Both the position numbers and the translations under genes were made by a program. Source: Branchipolynoe longqiensis (lineage: Eukaryota > Annelida > Polychaeta > Phyllodocida > Polynoidae). From it: 64,000 bases of DNA. Below, piece after piece: positions 11,805 through 23,800 of the stretch (the stretch's first letter is position 1; every line of letters begins with the position of its first letter). The notes under the pieces are model-generated. The model was not told the origin of the DNA. It saw nothing but the letters and a program-made list of their open reading frames with translations, and searched no databases. The stretch lies in contig CM059203.1 in assembly GCA_030323885.1 (NCBI GenBank), positions 5,332,001-5,396,000 of the forward strand, in the 5' to 3' direction.

Positions 11805-14800
11805 ATATACAGTGTATTATGGGATATCATATATGTCATGAGGTTGTTGAAAATGGGAAGAGTGCTTTCAAAAAGTTTCTTGGTTATTATGGCATCCAGT
11901 GTCATGACCCAACTAAAAAAAACACGTCATACTGACGTCAGTATGACGTTATAAAACGTTACAATAACGTTATAAAAAAAGTCATATAAACGTTATTTTG
12001 TATGGAGTAAAAAACGTTATATAACCTTATCTTATAATGTTCTAAAGACGTTTTTTAAAGTCGCCGGTTATACCTCACTCAGATACAAACGAATCCAGCA
12101 TCAAAAGCTCTCCAAACATACCTTTGCTTAGTTTGTTCAGTTCATGCCACTGCACATGTGGGAGGAGAGTTGAGGTATGTGATGTATGAATGACATCATA
12201 GGTGGGATTCCATCATCACATGACCTAGAGGGGTTCCCCACACACAGGGGAAGCCCTGGCAACCGCCAAGATGGCAGCCACAGAAAGCTCTCAATTCAAC
12301 TTTTAAAGTCTACATGATTTTATCAATTATTCACACAAAAAGTAGCTGGTTATGAGAAATAAACATTTGAACTTTATATTTAGCATTTTATATTGCAAAT
12401 TCTACCATTTTTCTCTATATGGTTGCTAAAAGCCTTGTCAGTGCTGCTGGACTAACTACAACACAACAGAAGCAACCAATGCAGCTCTTTCCCCCGACAT
12501 ATGTAGTTGCATAAACTGAAAACTGGCAAAGGTATGCTTGAGCTGCGTTTACACGGCCAAAAGTAAAACGATTCAAGACAAAGCGTTCTACCTGAAACGT
12601 TCTCGTGGTGCGTTTACACGGACCAAATTTGAAACTGTCCGCAACCGGGAACCAGCAGCCTACTGTAGCCGGCGAGCACTGCTATTTGTTTAGTTTACAC
12701 TTGGTGATTCGATGCCAATGTAGCTGCTACGTTAATATCACTTGGAATTTAAGGTTAATTTAATTAAATTTCATTATTTGAGTCTGTAATTCTGTTAAAT
12801 ATGATTGCATTCACTAGATTTCGGCGTAATCGGGCCCTAACACTGCCGGGCACCAGCGATTAGCTACTGCTCCCCCTGTTGCCGGTGAGCACTGCTATTG
12901 TACACAATTGCCGCCTGGGAACCAGCTGAAACGTTTCCTGTAGACCACCTCCTGAGGTGGTATTCGCGGAACGTTCCAGCTGGAACGTTTCAGCCCTAAA
13001 ACGCCGCAGTGGTGCGTTTACACGGCCACATTTAAAACGTTCTAGGCAACTGGTTCTACGTAGGACGTTTCAAGTCGCCTGTGTAAACGCAGCTTTGGAG
13101 AGCATTTGTCGGAGTACGGGTCGTGTCTCACCGACCTATATCTGGCCCATTTAAGCTGGAAAATACCCAACTAGAGTGGTTCCAGATTCTCCCTAAAGAA
13201 AATTGAAAATACCCCAGTTTTACTCTCCCTTTTCTCCACTCACCCAACCATTTTTTAAATCACAGCTGCCAGCTAGTCCCAGCCTCAGAACCTCCCCCCC
13301 CCTGACGTCAGCACTACTCTCCCCACACATATTTGGTTTTATAAATATAAAAACTAAACAAGGTTGTGCTTGGAGAGCATTTGTCGAAGTACGGTTCCCG
13401 TCGCCACGAGGTATAACTGGAGACTTTCATATTTTCATGTTTTCATATAAGTAACATTGCATGTTAAATGATAATTACGACATGAACAAGAGATCATATG
13501 ACATGGACTTTATTCAAGAGAAGGTCAAATGTATAAGAGTAACGTTGAATAAGGTCATTAGGTCAAAGTTCATCGAATCAGGCTCTCAACCCTATCGCTT
13601 TAACTGTGGCTTATTGTAGTGGTGGGTGGGTGGCTTAGTCAGGTGGTTATTGTAGGTCCGGCGTCTGGAGGCGTAATGTTGAAAGCACGACCTGGCGGGC
13701 CGTCGACGACCAGAGATGATGTCACAGATCTCACGGCGATGGTGGTTCGCAGGAATTCCGGCAGGGGGCGTGTTGGTTGACAAGATCGAACCCAGGTGGT
13801 GCCACTGCAGAGAGACCCCTTGTTCGCGCACAAATTACCCATGGTGGCGAGCCACCATGCACAATTACGACACAAACAAGAGATCATATGACATGGACTT
13901 TCTTCAAGAGAAGGTCAAATGTATAAGAGTAATGTTGAATAAGGTCATCAGGTCAAAGTTCATCGAATCAGGCTCTCAACCAAGTGTGTGGAGAGAGCCT
14001 GGGTCGCTGCGGAGAACGCGGCCTTGGGGACATAGGTGTGGATGGCCGTCGATCGCCAGTTGCCGAGCTGCATTTGGCCAGGGAGAGGGCCAGTCCGAGC
14101 TCGGCAGCGAGCTCGAGCATGTCTGTGTAGGCTGTGATTGCTGCTTGCTTTGTGGCTGCTACCCCGACGAAGTCGTCGAGGTAGCAGAGGGTGAAGTGGC
14201 CGCACCATCAGAGGAGGTGTACCACTGTGTTGGTGGTGCAGGCGCAGGCCATGGATGATGTCCTGCATCCGAAAGCGGGGGCGATGTCAAAGTAGACCTT
14301 GGAGTTGAGGGTGATGCCCAGGAGGGGTTCTGAAACGGGGCATGCCCTGAGCTGCCTGCAGGCTCGGGCCAGGTCTGCTGACCAGATGTAGCAGTCCTAG
14401 CCGAGTCTGGTGACTTCTGCAGCCAGGTCCATGATGCCCAGAAGGATGTAGGTGGTGGGCCTCCATTGGAAGTACCCCTTCCTGATTCCAGCGTTAACAC
14501 TGGCTCCCCTCGGGTAGCTCAGGTCCATGATGACTCATCTCTCATTGGTATTCTTCTTCGGACAAGTCATCATCGGGCTTGTCTGGGCCCAGGGTGTGAA
14601 GGGTGGCTTGGGGAAGGGGCCGAGGAATGCTCCGTGCTCGAGCTCCTTCCGTACGTATCTCTCTATCCACCGAAGATGGTCCAGGTCTTCGGCATGGTTG
14701 GTTGTCACCGGTATAGGGGGGCTTGTCGTCGGTATAGTCAGCCGGCCATCCGAACTCGAGGAAATTCAAGAGTTGTCCATCGTGGTATCCTTTTAGGAGA

Positions 14801-17800
14801 GTGCGCCAGGCCGGTATATTAAGGGCAGACGGGACCGGGATCCAAGCAGTGACGTGGTTGGGTAGGCCAGTGGCGCAGACCTTGTTATAGATGTCGAGGT
14901 ACGTGGCATTTGTCCATGCGTCTGGCACTGCTGTCGGCCATATGCGGTGGAGCGTTGGCTTGTATGTGACACAGGCGACCGTCCATGTCGTGATTGAATT
15001 CGGGACGTTTGTACTGCTAGTATGATGCACCACTGGAGGCGCCACTGGAGGCGTCGTTTCGGTGGTGACTCTCCTCTTCGTGGCGGCGTTGCGGTGAACG
15101 ATATGGGTGTCTGGTCGTGGTGATCCGTTTTTGTGCTTGGTAGTTCCGGTTGCCGGTCAGGCATGCGTTCCGCTGTACGTCTTTGATGGCGGTGGGGTCC
15201 TTCCATGCTCTGGGTAGCCTGCCGTCATATATCATATTAAATATGCATTTTGACCAGGCCAGGCAGGTCTCCCAGTCCCACTCGCCTGCAATATTGACGA
15301 TGTGTTCTACGTGCTCGTTGAGGGGGCCTGCCCACGACCATGGGACAGCTGGGTACTTCGCCATCCTGTGCAGGGCCGACAGGTACTCATGCCAAGCACT
15401 CTCCCCCAAACCAACTCTGCCCTTCTGCTCACCGCGAATAACATAGGTATGAGGGAGAAGAGGCTTCCTACCTCTGCGCTTCTTGTCGTACTTGGTGTTG
15501 GCGTCGAGGATCTCATCGATAACTTTGAGGTGCCCGGAGTCGTCGTCGGACGAGGCCGGGCTTTTCTTCTCATGGCTCCTCCTGGTGCGGTGACAGCCCA
15601 TTACTTCTCTGCCTCGGCTGGGCTTGCAGCTGCGGCGCTTGCTCTCGGGTGTCAAGGACGACTTTCTTTGGGGGAGGACGACCAGTTGGTGCTAGGGCGC
15701 CTCTTGTTTCTTGAAGATGTGTGGCGTTGGCTGGCTGCCAAGGAGGAAGAGGCAGTTGAGGGCTCCCGACTGGGGGAATGTCTCCTCTTTTTTTTGTGTG
15801 ATTCCATTGCCGACATCCTATCCAGGATGGTTTTGTTGACCTCCGCCTAATGGGAGAGGGTGTCGGCCAGAGACTGCTGGAGTAGGGTGAGTTGACACCC
15901 TGCGTCGCCGGTGGAGGCTGGGACGGTGTCTGGTGTGGTGTCCATGGGGGCCGGTGGTGGTAGGGCCACCACCAACCTCGGGTGGCCGCGTGTCGTGGAG
16001 CCGGGTCTGTGGTGTGGCGCTGGCGTTTGGCAGTGCGAGGCATGTTGGAGAACAAGCCGGGTGGCTGAGGTGTCTTGTGAGGTGGAGGAGGTGGAGTCAG
16101 GTGCTTGTTGTTGGTCCGGCGTTTGGAGGCATAGTGTTGAAAGCAGTACCTGGCGGGCCGTCGACAACCGGAGATGACGTCACAAATCTCACGGCGATGG
16201 TGGTTCGCGGGAATTCCGGCAGGGGGGGCGTGTTGGTTGATGAGATCAAACCCAGGTGGCACCACTGCAGGGAGACCCCTTGTTCGCGCACAAATTGCCC
16301 ATTTTGGCGAGCCACCATGCACAATGTAAGATTCATAGCCATGTTGCCCTGAGTAGCAAGTATACAATTCAAAATTGTGGTTGCCCTGCACTGGCCCTTC
16401 CTTATGTGTAAGTTGGTTCACTTACTTTTCTTGAATGTCACTTTAATGCAGTTAGTTTCCAATTAAATGGTCATAAGATGCTTGGCCCAGATCATTCCAT
16501 CCTCGTTGCCAAATTTGTAGTAAAGATCGCACCAATATCAACTAGATTAAAGTTGCATAGTCCGATGGTTTTGAGTTTCTGTGATTTTTCTGAGATAAAT
16601 TTATTAGATCGATCACTAGTATCTACTTTACATTAGTTAAAATTACTTTTATTTTAAATGGTAAACTTTTGAGATATCTGAAGTGCAAACATGGAAAATT
16701 AGTTTTGGCAAGCTTGCCAAAACTCTGACATCATAGACCTCTACAGTAACATGTTCTATTAAATTGACTCAGTATTCCCTTCTATGCAGAATCAAATGTT
16801 CAAAAAGTGCATCAGTATCTAAGGTAGATATGTAAAAATCAAAGTTAGATAATTGTTTTGGTTTTGACAATTTCATATTTCATCAGACTATGCAACTTTA
16901 AGTTGGATTAGGTTTGGGTATACTTTATATCTCACATGTCGTTACAGTCTCTTCCAAGATGGCTACCCTCTGTCTCAGTCACAATAGACCCCAAAACATT
17001 ACAATGCCTGTTATAACATCAGTATAATGTTACTATGACGTTATAATGTACCATAACCAAACAATAATGTTAGCCTGACGTTACTTAACGTTATGTGTTA
17101 GCTGGGATCGAGGGTGATGACAATGGGAAATATTGTGCCTAATAGGCCTGTCACACTACAAAGTAATGAGCTAACGTGAGCCGATGTAGGTGAATTTTGG
17201 TCATTACGTTGAGGTACGGCGGGTTACATCATGCTTACGTTAGGCAGACGTCAAGATACGTCAGGTTACGTCGAGTTACGGCAGCGCGCGTCAAGGTTTT
17301 GGACATGTCCAAAACTTTTGATGACGCTCACATTACGCCGACGTTAGGTGTGCGATAGATCAACGTTGCCTTACGTCACAGTGAAGCACAGGCGGGAGGA
17401 ACGTGCGGCCCGCGCTAAGACAACATTGGGTTAACATATCTCAATGTAGGTCAAACGTGTCTGTGATGCGTGCCTAACGTAGCTCAAGCGTTTCGCAAAC
17501 ATGTCCTGATGTAGTTGACGAATGTCTAGCATACGCATAACGTCTGTGACATCCTTCGAACGTTGTCGAACATGTTGTGAACGTGGTGTGAACCCAATAT
17601 TAAATTGCCTTTGAGTATATAAAGGCCTACGATGTCCTCCCGCTGGTCATGCTGGACTCACGTCAGCCCGACGCTATTCTCTCGGTGGCCAACGTCGACT
17701 CACGTCGGGAAAAAAGGTTGAGTTGACACAATTAATAATTCCTTTGTCCTCACTGGTTGAACCACATTATCATTACGCTATACCGATGTTACGCTCAAGT

Positions 17801-20800
17801 CAACTATGTGTCATTGACGTCCAACTTGGCCTCGTATTTGCATATTACGCCAAGAATTTTGATGTGTAAAATTTATTTTCATGTTGTCCCTACACTGGCG
17901 CGTTACGTTGTAGTGTGACAGTGCCATAAAGCAGAATTCGAACCCATCCATATGTGTTGCTATCCTGGAGCTAGCATCCTAACCATTACATACACTAGGC
18001 TCCCTGATGCGTCCTAGTAACATCCAAGGTCACTAACTTGTAACAGTGCACACTCGTGGGGACATTATACTTTATAGTGCTGGCTCACTGTGAAACTGGG
18101 CCGCTTGCACAATGACCCGATATTCCACTCAGCCAAATGGTACAGTCACTCAAATCAGTAGAGAAAAATCATTAGCTATTCTGAATATAGTGATTACTTT
18201 GATTGAATTACAAAATATTGTATTTACGATTCTATAATGTTCAACTCATAACAATATATTAATTATCTATATCAGTAGGCCTATATTATTATTATTTTCC
18301 TCTTCTTTGATGCAGGCTTGTGGTAGCCTATACAAAGCTCGTAGCTCTCAGCTCTAGTGGTATGCAGCCTCGAAATCGTACAGGAATGTTTCTCTGGCCC
18401 AAGCCCTGTCCAGCGCATTCTTGAATTGATTTATAATAGCTGCTTCCACCGCTTCTTCCGTGAACCTCATTCCACATGTTTATCACTCCCTGTGAAAAGA
18501 AGGCCCCTCTGAGTGAACTGTTGTACCTTGGCTGGAAAAGCTTCTTGGAGTGACCTCTGGTACTGCTTCCCTGTATGCGTCTGAATAGCAAGGCCTCATC
18601 CACATTATACTCAGCATTCAGGAACTTCCACATGTTGATCATGTCCCCACGAAATCTTCTGTATGTGAGGGTGATGCCCAGGAGGGCATATATGGTACTG
18701 TAGCGTCAGAATCGGAATCGGAATGCTCTTTTGTCATCCATATTCGACTACTTCATGGGTAGAACTCAAATTAGAGCATACATCAGACAAACCACGCTTC
18801 ATAATATCAGACTCACTCATTGTTTTACAAATACAGTAAAACCTCCCTAACCGACCAGCTCCACAGATCGACCACTCCCCTATGCCGATCGCTTTATTTG
18901 GATACCATTGTAACCATATTTTAACTCCCTAAATCGACCACTTAAAGTCGGTCCCAAGGTCGGTCGATTTAGAAAGGTTTTAGTGCACAATGTTTGTGCT
19001 ATGCATACTGTTTAGTGATTCAGCAGTGCCAGACGCATGGACAAATGCCACATACAAATAAAAACGCCATAGCAAAAATATAGATGTACTGGACTTTAAA
19101 AAAACACAAAGTCCTGAATCAATGCTTTTAGCAGGGGTAGAGGAGAATGAGATCATTAAAGTGGTCAATAATTTTAAGACCAAAAAGTCAAAGGGATATG
19201 ATAACATAGATATCGGCATCACTAAACAAGTAATACATTACATTGTCAAACCATTTACCAATAAATGTAGCAGCCCCTTTAAGAATGGAGCTTTTCCAAA
19301 TAAAATGAAAGTCGCTAAAGTAATTCCTATATTTAAAAAAGAAGATAACAGTTTTTTCACTAATTATAGACCGATATCACTTTTGCCACAGTTTTCAAAA
19401 TTATTATAAAAACTGTTGAATAGTAGACTGGAAGCATTTATTGATAAACATGATACATTGTGTAGCAGTCAATATGGTTTCAGATCTAAAATGTTTACAT
19501 CATTGGCATTATTTGAACTGACAGAAGAAATTACCTTAGCCCTGGACAACAAAAAATGTACTATTGGTGTATTTATTGACTTTAAAAAAGCATTTGACAC
19601 AATTGACCATAATTTGTTAATAACAAAATTAAATCACTATGGTATCAGAGGCATTGCCAATAACTGGCTTACTAGTTATCTACAAAATAGACAACAATAT
19701 GTAAATTTAGACGACAAGGACTCACACTTAGCAAATGTGGTATGTGGAGTCCCTCAGGGCTCAATTCTGGGACCTAAGTTATTCATTTTATATAATACAT
19801 GATATTTGTAATGTGTCATCGCTTCTTAAATTCATTCTATTTGCTGATGACACTACTATCTTTAGGTCAGGAAATGACCCAGTTCAACTTGGCAACGATA
19901 TAAGCAAAGAACTTATTAAATTGAACCTATGGTTTGCAACAAACAAGTTATCACTTAATGTAGAAAAAATTAATTTCATACTGTTTAGTAATTATAAAAA
20001 AACAATCTAATGTTACTGTACATATAAATGATACTGATATCGAAATGGTTTATGTCAGTACATTTCTAGGGGTGCTAATAGATCATAAACTTAATTGGAA
20101 AAAGCATATTCGTATGAGTAAATCTAAATTGTCCAAAACTATTGCAATTATGCACAAGGCAAAATATGTACTAAGCAAAAATGCATGCTTAATATTGTAT
20201 TATTCCTTATTTCTGCCTTATGTATCGTATTTTTGTGAAGTATGAGAAAATGCATATAAAACAAATATGGAGTGTATTTATTTGCTACAGAAGAAAGCAG
20301 TGAGAATTGTTTGCAACGTTGGATATCGAGAGCACACTAATAAGCTGTTCTTTGATCTTCATGTATTAAAATTAATAGACTTGGTTAAGATCAAATCCAG
20401 TCTGATAATTTACAATGCAAACAAAGGGCTACTGCCAAAAGATCTACAGTCTTTATTTAAAATATGTTCAGATAGTAGCCATGATACAAGGCAGAGTAAC
20501 AACCTAAGACAAGTATTTGCAAGAACAACTTTAAAGTATCAATGTATATCTATATGTGGTATAAAAATATGGAATTCACTTGACGATAATATCAAATGTT
20601 CAAAAAACATCTCTATGTTTCAACGAATGTATAAAAAGAAAATATTTAAGCTTGATCAGAGGGAAAACACATAGTAGTCTAGTACATAAATATTGAGATG
20701 TAATTTACAGTATTGGGGGTAATGTTCATATGCTTTTAACTTTTATTTTTCTATTTATTATTTCTATGGTATCAGCAATGTATCTGTGTTATTTTTAAAT

Positions 20801-23800
20801 GGGAAAGCACCTCATAAGTATAGTACTTCTGCTTTCCCCTTTTTCGTGTGAAAAAATTACTAATATAAATAACAACTTGTGTGTACACTGATCATGTGGA
20901 AATAAATATTTTATTATTATTATTATTATTATTGTTATTATTCCCTGCATTGCGTCATAACATGGCAGCCAACTCGGAGGCAATCATTAGTACGCTAAAG
21001 GGAGCGGGGGCGAGTCAGTATTTATACAAATTGGTCCTCTTTTGATAATTCCATGATTTTTCTGAAGTAATACAGCTAAATTGAGTTCCCAGATTTTGAA
21101 GCGGGGGAACAAAATTCGTAGTCAAGTTTCAGTTCCCATTGTGACCGCTTGGTGGTGTATGGCTGCAGTGACGACATCTGTGAATAAATGGCCTGTACAT
21201 GCATGACGTCACAAGCAGTCGCAAACTAGTCTGGTCCCCTAGCCATTTCTGGAACCCGACTATAGGTGTATTTGTCTATTTTCTTTTATATTATTTCAAT
21301 GGTATTCAGGCAATGTATTATCAAATTTCCTTTTAATCAGAAGATCTGGTAACTGACCTACCACTAGTGCCAGTGAAATTTACGGTGACAACTAATATCA
21401 TGTGTAATTTTCTTGAGACATCTCTGATGAAGCCTCGTTGTGATATTGGGATTGCCCTTTTTGTGGGGGACGGGCACTACATATGATTTTCGGATATATC
21501 AATCAATAGGATACAGCAAGGATAGGGCTTGGACCTGTTAGCCGCTCTTAATTAATATGAGACAGTTCTTCAGATGGTGCGGATTGTAGCAACTGTCACT
21601 GGCTCCAAGATATATGTAATGCTTGACCAGTATGCATCCATGTCGGGACTTGAAACAGCATTTTTATATGTACACAAAGCCTTTGTCAAAGGATTGTTAG
21701 TGCACGAACAAATTATGCACACCCCTGATGCAAATATGGATTTCATCAGGTAATTATAAGTTTAATTCAATCTGGTTTTTAGCAATTTTCGTGCTGAGTG
21801 TTTTGTTTATAGTAATTATACGCCTAAGTCTAAGACTCGGGCTAGGACCTAACTAACCCACAGCGGTAGGCCCACCTACTGCAACAGTGCAAGTACATAC
21901 TAGTACTAGTAGTAGTAGTACATCTGTAAAACCATGGAGCGCATGGTAAACAACCACCTCGTCTGGCTACTGGAGTCAGGACACCACCTGTCCAACCTTC
22001 AATGTGGCTTCAGACGGGGCCGCAGCACCCTCGACCATTTGGTGCTCATTGAGACCTTCATAAGAGATGCTTTCCTTAAGAAGGAGCACCTTGTCGCTGT
22101 CTTTTTCGACCTCGAAAAAGCCTATGACACAACGTGGCAGCATGGCATCATGGAGGATCTCCATGCGATTGGCCTTCGTGGCCACCTGCCAATTTTCATC
22201 AGGAACTTTCTAGCCTTCAGGCCGCCGGCACCATGACCCGATGTCCCCCTCAGTCACATTATCCTGACACTGAGCTAACCAGTCCTTGCCCTATCCTATT
22301 AATGCCGAGCTAGGAAGCGAAAAGTACCAATTTTAAAGTCATTGGTTTGACTCGACCGGGAACCGAACCGAGGCCTACCGATTAGGCCACCGTGCCCGGT
22401 ATTTATGTTAGACTAGTATGGTCAACGTTAATAGGGGTGGGGGCATAACTGATTATCTTTCTAGTGGTAACATAACAGTTGAAAGGGTGATGGTGGGATG
22501 TAGGGTGGGCCTTTGTGTTTGAACTGGTCTTTGTGGTAATCTCAGGTGGTGCTTATTGAGTGAGTAAGTAAGTTAATATTGTTTAATCACATACCTCAGT
22601 AGGAACTAGGATCCAACTAGCAGAATTTCCAGGCTCATTCAGTTGGCAGGTGGGGTTTTTGGTCTAGTTGGCCACTAATAGTTGAATTTCTGAGTCTACA
22701 GTGTAGGCTTATCGTTGGGGGAGAGAGACGGGGACAAGGAAAGGAATGCCACACTGATTGCAGTGTGGCATTGGGCTGCTTTGGCCTAGGCTGGTTGATT
22801 TAAGTGTGCATGGAGGTTTACCTTGAAAGTTTTGTAATAATCACTGTTCCTGACACTGTCCCTCTGATGACAGAACACCTGCTGCGTTACTTTGTTAGGG
22901 AGACATTGGTCTGGATGCAGAGTGTATCCTGTAAAGACATACCTATTGTGGACACTGTAGTACAGATTGGGTGGTTGTTGGAGTTTTGCGTCCTGGCAAC
23001 ATCTATGGTCATATCAGGACGCGTACCGACTTGTGACAGTACGCACTGATGGCGACTTTATAGTGCTGCCCCACTGGGATATTAGGCCACCAGCACCATG
23101 ACCCGTTATCCCACTCAATCACATTATCCTGACATTGAGCTAATTAAAAATGGCGCTGGTGTGAACCTGACACGCTCTGGCTGGCATCTGCCTGACTGGT
23201 GGTGGCGCCAGGATAGCGCAGCGGGTTCCGGCCCGCAGCAAATAGCACAATAAAAATAGACCGTTATTAATAAATAGCGTATTAAATCCAAGGATACTAA
23301 ACCTATATAGGATAGAAGCTCCGCCCTTTTATATTCATAGTAATAAATTATATATCACATAACGGCTAAAGCTAAGATTCCATATATGCGGTATACAGTA
23401 TGCGAATGCGGCAAAAAAATCTAAAAGCATGTAAATGAATAGTGGTGCTTCCATGCGTCCGAATGTGAATACAAACGCGAATGCGGCAAATGGATCGACC
23501 CATGGACCGATCGGTGCGAATGCGAATACTGCTGCGTTTGCCATAGAAAACAATAGTAACTTTGATCTTCCTTCACAAAATTGGAGCAAAAAAAAACCCA
23601 CATATATATGGAATCTTAGCTTTAGTGGAGTAGTACTAGTCGTCAATACAGTAGCAAAACAAGGCTTAAGCTAAGATTCCATATACGCGGTATGCGGCAT
23701 GTGAATGCGAATGTGGTATATGCGGCATAGATATATGCCAACCCCCAATAGCCAATGTTTACTTTTTGTGCTGGGGGATCATTAAACATACAAACACACC

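Larger units (their letters stand above)
13470..16325 (-). mobile_element. Internally deleted Ngaro/PAT-like tyrosine-recombinase retroelement
   Basis: Read on the minus strand the order is A1 (16325-16107), gag-like and RT sequence, B1 (13981-13865), A2 (13864-13645), B2 (13598-13470). A1 matches A2 and B1 matches B2. This A-ORFs-B-A-B split-direct-repeat layout defines PAT/Ngaro-type members of the DIRS order. RT sequence stops just after YLDDF and joins B1, so RNase H and recombinase are gone. B copies carry an AATAAAG signal. It lies in intron 1 of the receptor in sense orientation. Confidence 0.8.

Noticed and set aside
13716..16352. Several overlapping open frames on the plus strand
   Set aside because: They are antisense to the Ngaro-like gag/RT and its A repeats, whose minus-strand frames carry the conserved motifs.
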